Origin: Agarilytica sp045430285
GTDB lineage: Bacteria > Pseudomonadota > Gammaproteobacteria > Pseudomonadales > Cellvibrionaceae
Reading direction: 5' to 3'
Assembly: GCA_045430285.1 (NCBI GenBank)
Contig: JAILXV010000001.1
Coordinates: 1,302,001-1,366,000, forward strand
DNA: 64,000 nucleotides
This document shows positions 53,779 to 62,637 of this stretch, piece by piece. Made by a program: the position numbers and the translations under genes. Below the pieces are notes generated by a model. It did no database searches, had not been told where the DNA came from, and saw only the letters and a program-made list of their open reading frames with translations. Within the stretch, counting starts at the first letter, position 1. Each line of letters begins with the position of its first letter.

Positions 53779-54780
53779 CTAAGCAAGTCGAAGGCTCGCT
53801 TCTAGCCGCTGAGGAATATCCAAATCAATTTGTCGCTGAGCCGTGCATATCGCCTCGTAAAACCCAAGAGCATCCGCACCTCCATGACTTTTTATGACGA
53901 CCTTTTTTAAGCCCAGTAACGCGGCACCATTATATTTAGAAGGATTAAAACGATCATGCCAACGCTTAAGCGCAAAACGATTCATTACTCCTAATATTTT
54001 TCGCCAAGCGCTTGATGAAAACTCCTGGCGTAAACTATCTAATATAAACGACGCAGCGCCTTCACTGACTTTTAATGCGACGTTGCCGACAAAACCATCA
54101 CACACAACAACATCCACGACACCACTATATAGATTGTTCCCCTCTATAAACCCCTGAAAATTGAGATCAGGATGAGCCTCCATTAGAGAAAATGCTTCTT
54201 TGATTTCTTGATGGCCCTTACTTGTTTCTGCACCCACATTCATCAATGCCACGCGAGGGTTGGAACATCCACACACCTGCGCCAATGCCGACCCCATTAA
54301 GGCAAAAGCCAACAGCTGCTCGGGAGAGCAATTTAAATTCGCGCCTAAATCCAGCAAATAGCTATCGTTTTTTATTGTCGGGACTGGCTTACAGATCGCA
54401 GGGCGTTTCATACCGTCAACGGTGGTCACCAAGTGGCGACTCATCGCCATTAATGCACCCGTATTACCAGCACTAACACATGCTTGAGCATGACCGTCAG
54501 CGAGAAACTCCAATGCACACCACATCGAGGATGACCTTTTATGCCGATATGCGGACCCTGGAACCTCACCCATTTCAACAACCTGGTCACAATGGTTAAG
54601 CGTTATTCGTTTGCGCAGAGAAGAATGGGGAAGAAGAGGCTCGATCACATCACTTTTTCCAAAGAGACATACATCGAAATTGTTTTGAGTTTGGAGGAAT
54701 TTTAGCGTCGCGGGAACACAAAGACGGGGACCTTCGTCCCCGCCCATCGCATCAATCGCAATCGTTTGCTTTAACGACAA
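53779..54780 (-). CDS. plsX: phosphate acyltransferase PlsX
   Basis: 333 residues. IAIDAMGGDEGP at the N-terminus, QVVEMGEVPGSAYRHKRSSSM, SAGNTGALMA and the ANLNCSPEQLLAFALMG segment typify PlsX. It makes acyl-phosphate from acyl-ACP for phosphatidic acid. The start is TTG 54780, just 2 bp after the rpmF stop with GAG about 6 nt upstream; the next in-frame ATG would remove the conserved AIDAMGG start. Confidence 0.95.
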   Translation of the reverse strand: MSLKQTIAIDAMGGDEGPRLCVPATLKFLQTQNNFDVCLFGKSDVIEPLLPHSSLRKRITLNHCDQVVEMGEVPGSAYRHKRSSSMWCALEFLADGHAQACVSAGNTGALMAMSRHLVTTVDGMKRPAICKPVPTIKNDSYLLDLGANLNCSPEQLLAFALMGSALAQVCGCSNPRVALMNVGAETSKGHQEIKEAFSLMEAHPDLNFQGFIEGNNLYSGVVDVVVCDGFVGNVALKVSEGAASFILDSLRQEFSSSAWRKILGVMNRFALKRWHDRFNPSKYNGAALLGLKKVVIKSHGGADALGFYEAICTAQRQIDLDIPQRLEASLRLA

Positions 54781-54782
54781 TA

Positions 54783-54968
54783 TTACTCGTCGTCGCCAGC
54801 GATATTAATTACTTTACGGCCTTTATAGAAACCGTCTGCAGTCACATGGTGACGCAAGTGCTTTTCGCCTGTCGTTGGATCAACAGAAAGCGTGCTGTTG
54901 CTCAATGAATCATGCGAACGACGCATACCACGACGAGATCGCGTTTTCTTGCTCTTTTGTACTGCCAT
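54783..54968 (-). CDS. rpmF: 50S ribosomal protein L32
   Basis: 61 residues from ATG 54968, which has GGAG 8 nt upstream and gives the standard MAVQKSKKTRSRRGMRRSHD start; the frame extends upstream without a good start. The HHVTADGFYKGRKVI end is typical. It sits between yceD and plsX as in E. coli and Pseudomonas. The four-Cys zinc motif of some L32 proteins is absent. Confidence 0.98.
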   Translation of the reverse strand: MAVQKSKKTRSRRGMRRSHDSLSNSTLSVDPTTGEKHLRHHVTADGFYKGRKVINIAGDDE

Positions 54969-55036
54969 AACTTTGACTCCAATTTTTAAAACCAACAGCC
55001 TGGCTCTCGCCAGTCTGACTGATCCAACAAAGTGTT

Positions 55037-55654
55037 TTACGACTCGTCCTGAGCACCTCCATCGGTACTTTTTAAAGCCGATAAAACACTAAAGGGATTA
55101 TCTTTTTCTGTCTCAGGCGCTTCCAGATCATCACCACTGGACATCAAGCTCGCCTCTACACACGCTTCTTCATGGTAAGAAACCACAGGTAGCGACAACA
55201 AAAGCTCGTCTTCGATCAAGGCATATACATCGGCCTCATCTTCTTCAACGACCCAGGGTTCTAATGTTCCTGGAAGCGCTTTCGCTTCATCCTCATTCCG
55301 AACCAGCGCAACTAAGAGATCAAGCTCTACAGTAGTCTCATTCATCGATTGAAGGCACCGCTGGCATTGGTAAGCCAGACCTGCTTTCGCTGTGCCCGTC
55401 ACCACCATTTTTCCATCTTCACGTATCAAAAATACAAGACGTGCGGACAGATCACCGATAGAATCGACTGCCTCAGCAAGCCTAGTCATTGTGGCGCTGT
55501 CGATAGAACCTTCGATTTCAACGCCTGCATACGCGAATTTTCGCGGGTTTAACTGACGTGGAAGTCGTTGTGACGGTGAGCCCTCAGACATAAGCGCGCA
55601 ATAATAGGGAGTTGTCCCTTCTCTGTCAAAGAATAATGCATAAAAATCCCACAC
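55037..55654 (-). CDS. yceD: YceD family (DUF177) protein
   Basis: 184-205 residues, depending on start. The annotated frame begins at GTG 55654; ATG 55591 (184 residues) brings it near the E. coli YceD length and is my preferred start, but no clear ribosome-binding site marks either. Conserved LAYQCQRCLQSMNETTVELDLLVALV and the acidic YALIEDELLLSLPVVSYH. YceD is linked to 23S rRNA/50S biogenesis in plants and bacteria. It lies upstream of rpmF, divergent from maf. Confidence 0.88.
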   Translation of the reverse strand: MWDFYALFFDREGTTPYYCALMSEGSPSQRLPRQLNPRKFAYAGVEIEGSIDSATMTRLAEAVDSIGDLSARLVFLIREDGKMVVTGTAKAGLAYQCQRCLQSMNETTVELDLLVALVRNEDEAKALPGTLEPWVVEEDEADVYALIEDELLLSLPVVSYHEEACVEASLMSSGDDLEAPETEKDNPFSVLSALKSTDGGAQDES

Positions 55655-55677
55655 TAAATGGTATTTAAATTTACCCT

Positions 55678-56322
55678 ATGAAACCGCCCGTAACCCCCAC
55701 TGCCACTGACTTTGCTAATTCTGCCCCGCCAACTTTTGTGCTTGCCTCTAGCTCGCCATACCGCAAGGCCCAACTCGAAAGTCGGTTTAACCTACAACTC
55801 CAATGTATTTCGCCCTATATAGATGAGAGCCCTTTGGTAAACGAGACACCCACTCAAACGGCGCTTAGGCTATCGGCATTGAAGGCCTTGGCCGTTTGTG
55901 AGCAACTTAGTCATGAGTCGACACAGATCATCATTGCAGGAGATCAAACAGCGGAATGGAATAGAGCTTTACTCAAAAAGCCGGGGAATCATGAAAATGC
56001 GCTGGCACAATTGACCGAACTGAACGGGCAGTACGTGTGTTTTTACTCCGGAGTTTGTGTGATGAATAGCATCACAAAAGAAACGTATGTGGAAAGCACT
56101 GAAACCAGAGTAAAGCTGCGAAACCTCTCTCCAGCCCTGATTGAACGTTACATACAACAGGACCAACCCTACGATTGTGTGGGAGCATTCAAGAACGAAA
56201 CAGCCGGCATTGCGCTTTTTGAATCTATTGAAAGTAACGATCCGACCGCACTCACGGGGTTACCGCTTATCGCGCTAACCAGGCTCTTAAACACATTGGG
56301 GGTTGAGCTACTTTCGTTCTAG
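55678..56322 (+). CDS. Maf-family nucleotide pyrophosphatase (YceF-like, m7GTP type)
   Basis: 214 residues. N-terminal ASSSPYRKAQL, IDESPLVNETP, the central IIAGDQTAEW (compared with SDQV in the usual SDQ motif), KPGNHENA and the C-terminal GLPLIALTRLLNTLG. YceF hydrolyses m7GTP; it neighbours rpmF in many gammaproteobacteria, which supports the YceF call over the dTTPase YhdE. The altered central motif (GDQT) leaves substrate preference uncertain. Its stop is 8 bp from convergent dgkA. Confidence 0.85.
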   Translation: MKPPVTPTATDFANSAPPTFVLASSSPYRKAQLESRFNLQLQCISPYIDESPLVNETPTQTALRLSALKALAVCEQLSHESTQIIIAGDQTAEWNRALLKKPGNHENALAQLTELNGQYVCFYSGVCVMNSITKETYVESTETRVKLRNLSPALIERYIQQDQPYDCVGAFKNETAGIALFESIESNDPTALTGLPLIALTRLLNTLGVELLSF

Positions 56323-56330
56323 TTTTCAAC

Positions 56331-56690
56331 CTACAAAAATAGAATGCTACCCCAAACATAGCCCCACAACATGAGGCTAATCAGTACAGCTGCAGACCCC
56401 ATATCTTTTGCTCGACCTGCCAGCTCATGCTGCTCATAACCGATTCGATCAACAACTGCCTCAATCCCTGAGTTGAGTAGTTCTACGATCAGTACCATGA
56501 CGACCGTACTTATCATCACGATGCGCTCTAACTTCGTGACCGGCAACCAAATCGCTAATGGGATAAGTATCAAGGCTAAAGTCAATTCTTGGCGAAATGC
56601 CGCCTCGTTCGCGAAGCACGCTTTAAAACCTTTGTACGAGTAATACATGGCTTTATAAACACGGGTGAAACCTTTGTTTTTTTCAATCAT
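56331..56690 (-). CDS. dgkA: diacylglycerol kinase
   Basis: 119 residues, three membrane helices. The DgkA pattern is visible in EAAFRQELTLALILIPLAIWLP and VVMVLIVELLNSGIEAVVDRIGYEQHELAGRAKDMGSAAV, with the catalytic Glu and Asn residues. It recycles diacylglycerol to phosphatidic acid. It follows fldB by 25 bp on the minus strand. Confidence 0.96.
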   Translation of the reverse strand: MIEKNKGFTRVYKAMYYSYKGFKACFANEAAFRQELTLALILIPLAIWLPVTKLERIVMISTVVMVLIVELLNSGIEAVVDRIGYEQHELAGRAKDMGSAAVLISLMLWGYVWGSILFL

Positions 56691-56715
56691 AAAAAACTGC
56701 TCACCTTTATTAAGG

Positions 56716-57258
56716 TTAATCTTCTAATTCTTGAATATCTGACTCGAATCCAAATTGCTCCTGGACTAATTTACACCACACATTAAGACGATTAGATGTC
56801 AATTCAGACTGCTGATCTTCATCGATGCCTAGACCCACAAATAAGGCTTCACCTTCGACAAGGGCTTTTGACGCATCAAATTCATAGCCCTCCGTCGGCC
56901 AATACCCAACAATCTTAGCGCCATTTCCTTTAACAACATCGTGAAGCATACCCAACGCATCCAGAAAGAAATCGCCGTAACCAAACTGGTCACCCAACCC
57001 ATAGAGCGCGACAGTCTTACCCGTGAAATCCACTTCCGAGATATCGTCCCAAAACTCCTCCCAGTCGGATTGGATTTGCCCGAAATCCCAGGTAGGAATG
57101 CCCAATATAATGTTGTCGTATTCAGCAAAATCCAATTGCGTTACTTTCGCAACGTCATGCACATCACACACATCGGCACCAAAACGCTTTTGAATGCGAT
57201 AGCCGACGGACTCTGTATTGCCGTCATCACTGCCGAAAAATAGACCTATATCAGACAC
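56716..57258 (-). CDS. fldB: flavodoxin FldB-type (long-chain)
   Basis: 180 residues. FMN phosphate loop GSDDGNTES near the N-terminus, LGIPTWDFGQIQSDWEEFW, YGLGDQFGYGDFFLDALGMLHD and VGYWPTEGYEF, with the extra loop of long-chain flavodoxins. The wording of these motifs is closer to E. coli FldB than FldA. It transfers low-potential electrons, for example to radical-SAM enzymes. Confidence 0.9.
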   Translation of the reverse strand: MSDIGLFFGSDDGNTESVGYRIQKRFGADVCDVHDVAKVTQLDFAEYDNIILGIPTWDFGQIQSDWEEFWDDISEVDFTGKTVALYGLGDQFGYGDFFLDALGMLHDVVKGNGAKIVGYWPTEGYEFDASKALVEGEALFVGLGIDEDQQSELTSNRLNVWCKLVQEQFGFESDIQELED

Positions 57259-57566
57259 CGGTTTACCAACCTCGTTACTTACGCTTATTGAAACGCGCGC
57301 ATTCTCTCAACTTCCCTCTCGCAACTCAACAAATCCAAAGCATTCAAGCGGAAAGAACGCTCGAAAAGCGGCAATAAATATCCGTCGGCAATGCGCTCAA
57401 ACATTGATCAGCAATGTCAATATTTTGGCTGGGAAGTAAAACACATAAAGGGGAAGCAGCAAGGCATTGAAATATAAGGATTTTTTTTAATTAAATTTCC
57501 TGGCATACATTTCGCTTTGACTGATTCACTAATGAACAGTTTGCCTCAAAGTATTAGGTAGCAATT
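57259..57566. other. 308-bp intergenic region between fldB and the diguanylate cyclase gene
   Basis: No gene seen. Contains the sigma-54-like site at 57501-57515. Also a T/A-rich tract at 57480-57495. Confidence 0.5.
57501..57515 (+). promoter_or_regulatory. candidate sigma-54 promoter of the diguanylate cyclase gene
   Basis: TGGCAT-N5-TCGC, with GG and GC at the correct 10-nt spacing and 8 of 10 matching TGGCAC-N5-TTGC. It ends 51 bp before the ATG at 57567. A FleQ-type activator would link the gene to flagellar control, but that is inference. Confidence 0.4.
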
Positions 57567-58475
57567 ATGGTACGACTAGCCTCTTCAAGACCAGATAGCA
57601 ACGCAAAGCCAAACAACCTTGCTTCCGTTAGCCACCTGGCGGATGAAAAGTATTTCAAAGAATTACGCTTCAACTTGGCGTATAACCTCCTGCAAACCAG
57701 CTTGGATCTCGAGGTAACGCTCCAGCAATTCTTCGAAAAACTACAGGATTTTGTACAAACCTCTGGACTTACTTATACCTATGAGCCAAGTGGCGTCGAA
57801 GTCAGCCTAGGAAAAACCTGCCCGCATACGGCGGCATACAATATTGCCACTGACGACGCAAAGCTTGGAAAAGTTACGTTTTCACGCAATAAACGTTTCG
57901 GTGAAACTGAACTGGCCGTTCTGGAAATGATGATCGGCGTATTGCTCTTTCCTTTGCGGAATGCCCTTCAGTATCGTGAGGCTCTCGAATCTTCGATGCG
58001 AGATAATCTGACCGAAATCGGTAACAGAAACGCATTAGAAGCGAATTTTGGCCGTGAAATTAAACTGGCTAAACGCCACCACCAACCACTGTCTATTTTG
58101 ATGATCGATGTGGATCACTTTAAACGCGTAAATGACAGTGTTGGACACATTAACGGTGATAAAACCTTGAAACAAATCGTGAGCTCTATTCAAGATACGC
58201 TTCGAGAAACTGACCAAGTGTTTCGTTATGGTGGTGAAGAGTTTGTCGCCCTGCTCCATAATACCGGCAGCCACGAAGCAGAAGTCATTGCTGAACGCAT
58301 CCGTGTCAATGTAGCGATGTCCCCCGTATCACTCAACGACAAAGATTTATTTTGCACGGTGAGCATAGGCATTAGTAGTTTTAAAGGGACCGAAGACTGT
58401 AAAGAACTGATTGAGATTGCGGATACAGCGCTTTACAAAGCAAAGAACAAAGGACGTAACCGCGTAGAAAAATAG
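57567..58475 (+). CDS. diguanylate cyclase (GGDEF domain)
   Basis: 302 residues. The N-terminal part (about 25-140) is GAF-like and without membrane helices. The C-terminal GGDEF domain (about 145-302) has DNLTEIGNRNALE, metal Asp181 (IDVDHFKRVND), active-site GGEEF (222-226) and a product-inhibition I-site RETD (213-216) five residues before it. It should make c-di-GMP from GTP and be feedback-inhibited. It stands alone, with a sigma-54-like site upstream and a terminator overlapping its stop. Confidence 0.95.
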   Translation: MVRLASSRPDSNAKPNNLASVSHLADEKYFKELRFNLAYNLLQTSLDLEVTLQQFFEKLQDFVQTSGLTYTYEPSGVEVSLGKTCPHTAAYNIATDDAKLGKVTFSRNKRFGETELAVLEMMIGVLLFPLRNALQYREALESSMRDNLTEIGNRNALEANFGREIKLAKRHHQPLSILMIDVDHFKRVNDSVGHINGDKTLKQIVSSIQDTLRETDQVFRYGGEEFVALLHNTGSHEAEVIAERIRVNVAMSPVSLNDKDLFCTVSIGISSFKGTEDCKELIEIADTALYKAKNKGRNRVEK

Positions 58476-58503
58476 AGCCTCATAGGATGAGGGCGCTATT
58501 TTT
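58468..58503 (+). terminator. intrinsic terminator overlapping the stop codon of the diguanylate cyclase
   Basis: Arms AAAAATAG..CCTCAT and ATGAGG..CTATTTTT pair around an AGG loop, with a small internal mismatch. The left arm includes the TAG stop (58473-58475), so a translating ribosome would affect folding. Confidence 0.8.
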
Positions 58504-58814
58504 CGCGAAATACTTAACACATTGGCTCTACAGGTAATCCCTCCCCCACTATAAGTGCGTCAACGTAGCGCTAGTGTTTTACACATACGCTACTCGCACA
58601 GATCTCGATACACCTGAAATCTAAGCCTTTATGCCCACACCAAGAAAAAACGTGCTCTAGCCAACCATATCCAACACAAAAAATTAAAATAAAGCCGAGT
58701 ATCATTTTCTAAAATATCAGCTCATAATGCGTCGCTATTATTTATTTTGCCATTAACGTAGAGTCAGGACAAAACCCAACCCTATGGCACCAAAGGAATT
58801 ATTAACGTAAGCAT
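58504..58814. other. 311-bp intergenic region before the MATE gene
   Basis: No gene, RNA or convincing promoter seen; A/T-rich towards the MATE start. Confidence 0.4.
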
Positions 58815-60236
58815 ATGGACACCTCTTCAAGCGAAACGCGCAACACCAAACCCTCACCCAACAATCAGCCCACCCAAACGCAAGACGAGCGCTCAAAAGC
58901 GTTAAGCAGTGCGCCGATTGGCAAGCTTTACTTACACATGGCGCTCCCCATGGCGTTTGGCTTGCTGCTTCATGGTTTATACAACATCGTGGATGCCTAT
59001 TTCGTAACGCGTTATGTTGGCGCAAACGCAATTGCGGGCGTATCCATCGCCTTTCCTATTCAAATGATCATTCACGCTTTTGGCGCTATGATCGGCGCTG
59101 GCGCAAGCACTCTTGTGAGTCAGAAATTAGGAGCAAAAGATACTGGCGGCGCGAGAAACATTGCCGCAAACGCCATTAGTCTTTGCCTTATTGCGGCCGC
59201 AATATTCACCACGACGATTTTATGGCTGTTTCCTCAGCTACTCAAACTCATGAATACGAGCGATGCCCACATACCGTATGTGCAGGCATATTTAACACCG
59301 CTCATATTCGGTACGGTATTGTTTTTTGCCGGAAACCTGTGTTCTGATTTACTGAGATCTGAGGGCCGAATTAAACCCATGATGCTGATTACTATAATTG
59401 CGGCCATAGGAAATATATTGCTCGATGCCCTGCTCATCGTTCACTTCAATTTCGGCGTGAGTGGTGCCGCCTGGGCAACGCTTATTGCTCAAGCCATATC
59501 TGTCACAACCGGAATAGCATTATTTTGTAATCCGTCGACTGCGTTAAAAATCTCAAGCATAAAACTAAAGGTCGCGACCTCGACATATAAACGAATACTC
59601 GCCCTCGGTGTACCGCTGCTCTTATCTTTCTTAGGCACATCTCTCACTTTTGGGTTTATTAATGCGAGCCTTGCCGGATCCGCTCACCCAGAAAGCGAGC
59701 TGATGGTATCCGCATACGGCGTACTCGGTAGAGCATACATATTTATTGTTTTACCCTTGCTCGCCATTGCCAATACAACACAAACCTTGGTGGCGTTTAA
59801 TTATGGTGCGAAACGATTAGATCGCGTCAAACGTACAGCACAGGTCGGTGCCTATATCGCCTTTGCTTACCTACTTACATTTGTTGCACTAACGATCACG
59901 ATGTCTGACCGAATGATGATGATCTTCACAGAAAATATGGCGCTGGTTAGAATCGGTTCAGAAATAGCGCAAATTTATTTTATTGGATTACCGTTAGCGG
60001 CAATTAACATGGTCATTCTCGCGACCTTCCAAGGCCTCGGCAGACCCAAAGAAGCCATGGTGCTTTCATTGTTCAGGACTTACGGATTACTGTTGTCATT
60101 AATCGTAATTATTCCGAAGATATGGACGATCAAACACATCTGGTTTGCAGCCCCCGTCTCGGAGGTCATTGCCATAACGGTGATTTCCGCTGTAATTTAC
60201 GTAAACAAAACCAAGATCTTCAGCGTACGGGAATGA
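58815..60236 (+). CDS. MATE-family multidrug/Na+-driven efflux transporter
   Basis: 473 residues, about twelve membrane helices, with a polar 30-residue N-terminal extension. Two symmetric MATE halves: PIGKLYLHMALPMAFGLLLHGLYNIVDAYFVTRYVG and IAFPIQMIIHAFGAMIGAGASTLVSQ in the first, and the equivalent GRAYIFIVLPLLAIANTTQTLVAFNYGAKR in the second. It exports cationic drugs or metabolites by Na+ or H+ antiport; substrate unknown. It converges with gtrA. Confidence 0.92.
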   Translation: MDTSSSETRNTKPSPNNQPTQTQDERSKALSSAPIGKLYLHMALPMAFGLLLHGLYNIVDAYFVTRYVGANAIAGVSIAFPIQMIIHAFGAMIGAGASTLVSQKLGAKDTGGARNIAANAISLCLIAAAIFTTTILWLFPQLLKLMNTSDAHIPYVQAYLTPLIFGTVLFFAGNLCSDLLRSEGRIKPMMLITIIAAIGNILLDALLIVHFNFGVSGAAWATLIAQAISVTTGIALFCNPSTALKISSIKLKVATSTYKRILALGVPLLLSFLGTSLTFGFINASLAGSAHPESELMVSAYGVLGRAYIFIVLPLLAIANTTQTLVAFNYGAKRLDRVKRTAQVGAYIAFAYLLTFVALTITMSDRMMMIFTENMALVRIGSEIAQIYFIGLPLAAINMVILATFQGLGRPKEAMVLSLFRTYGLLLSLIVIIPKIWTIKHIWFAAPVSEVIAITVISAVIYVNKTKIFSVRE

Positions 60237-60298
60237 ACGAGAGCCACCTGGACCCGAGGCCAGTAAAAGCCTCCAGCGCCTAGGTTTTCAATGAAAAA

Positions 60299-60697
60299 CT
60301 ATTTATGTGATGTGTGCGCGGCATACACCCAAAATTTATTAATCACAAAAGTAAATAGGGGGATGGTTGCCACCACAACCGCAAGAGCAATGCGGTGATG
60401 AAGTGTCAGCAAGGTCGTCAAGCAGTAAAGGATAATTTCGCTAGCCGCTAGTGTGCTAAGCGAGACGATAACGAAGCGCTGAGCAATCACGGAGGTTAGT
60501 TTGGTGCGGTAGGTAAAAATGCTGTGGCCATAGATAGAAACAAATACGGCCGCGCAATATCCAAGAATATTGGATAAAAACACGCTCACCAAGAAGAAAT
60601 CGGTAAAGAATAAAGCAACGACATAATGAACAATCGTCGCCAATACGCCAACACAACCAAATGCAAACAACTGCCTCAACAATTCTTTGCTCAGCAT
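60299..60697 (-). CDS. GtrA-family membrane protein
   Basis: 132 residues with four membrane helices (about 10-30, 38-56, 76-95, 103-125). LFAFGCVGVLATIVHYVVALFFT and VFVSIYGHSIFTYR match the GtrA-like fold, whose members flip polyprenyl-linked sugars. It starts 2 bp after the rluB stop, so it is in the scpA-scpB-rluB unit, without a visible glycosylation partner. Confidence 0.85.
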   Translation of the reverse strand: MLSKELLRQLFAFGCVGVLATIVHYVVALFFTDFFLVSVFLSNILGYCAAVFVSIYGHSIFTYRTKLTSVIAQRFVIVSLSTLAASEIILYCLTTLLTLHHRIALAVVVATIPLFTFVINKFWVYAAHTSHK

Positions 60698-60699
60698 GT

Positions 60700-61584
60700 T
60701 TATTTCTTTCGTCGACGCGTCGGTGTTTTTTTCAAAGTACGAGAACGTAATTTTCGCTCATGACGTTCGCGACGATTTTTTAACTGCGCAGAAAACTTCG
60801 GTTTAGGTGGCCTCGGGTAATCTGCTGTATCGCACAGCTCGACGACTTCGCGATAACTTAACTCAACCCATTGGCCAACACGTACATGCGAGGGAATAAA
60901 AATATTCCCGTAGCGCACACGTTTTAATCGACTAACGCGTACTTCTTGTGATTCCCACAAACGGCGTACTTCACGATTCTTACCTTCCATGACCACACAG
61001 TAAAACCAGGAGTTACTGCCTTCGTCAGCCCCTGGGACAACATCTGAAAACTTGGCGACACCATCATCTAGGAGCACGCCTTCTTTCACGCGTTCTATCA
61101 TCTCTTCATCGACATGGCCTTGCACGCGTACAAGGTATTCACGATCGATATTAGAAGATGGGTGCATCAATTTGTTAGCAAGCTCACCTTCATTGGTAAA
61201 TAGCAGTAACCCACTGGTATTAAAATCTAAACGACCTACAGAAATCCAACGGCCACTTTTTAAGCGAGGCAATTTTTGATACACCGTCGGCCGCCCTTCT
61301 GGGTCAACGCGGCTGCATATTTCGCCTTCTGGCTTATTGTATAGCAATACACGCAAAGGCTGTGCTTCACGAATACTATTTCCTACACGCTTGCCATCAA
61401 AAAAAATGGTATCTTCATCTTCAACACGCTCACCAAGATTCGCGATTTCACCGTTCACCTCAACTTTCCCAGCGGAAATCGCACGTTCCATTTCTCTACG
61501 AGAGCCCAGCCCCGCGCGCGCAAGCACCTTCTGTAGTTTTTCACCAGGAATTGGTGTTACTTCTTCAACGTCTTTATCAGTCAT
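60700..61584 (-). CDS. rluB: 23S rRNA pseudouridine synthase RluB
   Basis: 294 residues. S4 RNA-binding domain (about 15-65; EKLQKVLARAGLGSRREMERAI), catalytic Asp in GRLDFNTSGLLLFT, and the Arg/Lys-rich C-terminal tail typical of RluB. It modifies U2605 in E. coli 23S rRNA. Its ATG overlaps the scpB stop (TAATG). Confidence 0.95.
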   Translation of the reverse strand: MTDKDVEEVTPIPGEKLQKVLARAGLGSRREMERAISAGKVEVNGEIANLGERVEDEDTIFFDGKRVGNSIREAQPLRVLLYNKPEGEICSRVDPEGRPTVYQKLPRLKSGRWISVGRLDFNTSGLLLFTNEGELANKLMHPSSNIDREYLVRVQGHVDEEMIERVKEGVLLDDGVAKFSDVVPGADEGSNSWFYCVVMEGKNREVRRLWESQEVRVSRLKRVRYGNIFIPSHVRVGQWVELSYREVVELCDTADYPRPPKPKFSAQLKNRRERHERKLRSRTLKKTPTRRRKK

Positions 61585-62591
61585 TAATCGGTGCTTTCTT
61601 TATCGGTTATTTCGTCAGAATCATCCGTCGCTTCAATATCGGCGCTTTCGCCATCATCTGAAGACGCTTCCGATACGGCGTTTTCTTGGTCATCGTTACT
61701 CGACGAATCTGACGTGACATCTTCAAAAGGAGATTCACCAAAGACATCATCTGCCTGAGCATCCCCTTCAACAAAATTTTGCACATCTTCTTCGCTCTCT
61801 AACTCGTCGTCGGGCGCAACACCTAACTCAGGAAGTGTGTCATCAATCTGCGTGTCTTCTTGTACCTGTTCAGTCTCTTCTTGTTTCGCTTCGTCTTGCT
61901 GGACGCCCTCGTCGTTACTCTCTTGGTCAGCTTCAGAAGACGCAACTGATTCTGTGGAGTCACCTTCACCGGCTTCAGCATTCTCAGCGTCGCCTTCCGG
62001 TTTTCCTGATTCACCATCAAAGGCTAAAGCTTGGTTGAGGCTCTCAATATCTTTGAGGTCTCCCAAAGTCGGCAATTCATCCAGGCTTTTTAAATTAAAG
62101 TAATCCAAGAATCCACGCGTCGTCGCGTAAAGCGCAGGCCGGCCAGGTACATCGCGGTGACCAATGACTTTCACCCACTCGCGCTCGGTAAGTGTTTTGA
62201 TAATGTGCGAGCTCACTGCGACACCACGCACTTCTTCAATATCACCACGGGTAAGCGGTTGGCGATAAGCAATAAGGGAAAGTGTTTCCAATAGTGCGCG
62301 AGAATATTTTTGCGGCTTTTCATCCCAAAGACGGTTAATCCAAGGCGCGACATCTTCAACCACCTGAAAACGCCAACCGCTGGCCACCTCTATCAAGCCA
62401 AAACCACGCCCTTCGCACTCCTCGCGAATCTCTTCTAGCGCTTTTTTTATCTCATCTTTTTCTGGCATCTCTTCTTCGCCGAAAAGCCCTTGTAATCGCT
62501 GAATAGATAGGGGCTCCCCAACGGCTAGAATCGCGCCTTCGAGAATACGTTTCAGTTGAGTGTTGTCGGTGTTTTCAGTTTCTTCAGTCAT
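61584..62591 (-). CDS. scpB: segregation and condensation protein ScpB
   Basis: 335 residues. The ScpB winged-helix core is residues about 10-195 (ILAVGEPLSIQRLQGLFG; ALLETLSLIAYRQPLTRGDIEEVRGVAVSSHIIKTLTEREWVKVIG; LYATTRGFLDYFNLKSLDELP). An acidic Glu/Asp/Ser tail of about 130 residues follows and is unusual in length. With ScpA and SMC (or MksB) it forms the chromosome-compaction complex. Confidence 0.95.
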   Translation of the reverse strand: MTEETENTDNTQLKRILEGAILAVGEPLSIQRLQGLFGEEEMPEKDEIKKALEEIREECEGRGFGLIEVASGWRFQVVEDVAPWINRLWDEKPQKYSRALLETLSLIAYRQPLTRGDIEEVRGVAVSSHIIKTLTEREWVKVIGHRDVPGRPALYATTRGFLDYFNLKSLDELPTLGDLKDIESLNQALAFDGESGKPEGDAENAEAGEGDSTESVASSEADQESNDEGVQQDEAKQEETEQVQEDTQIDDTLPELGVAPDDELESEEDVQNFVEGDAQADDVFGESPFEDVTSDSSSNDDQENAVSEASSDDGESADIEATDDSDEITDKESTD

Positions 62592-62637
62592 ACAGATCTA
62601 CACATTATTTCCAGGAATCACACTATTAGGGTGTGAT

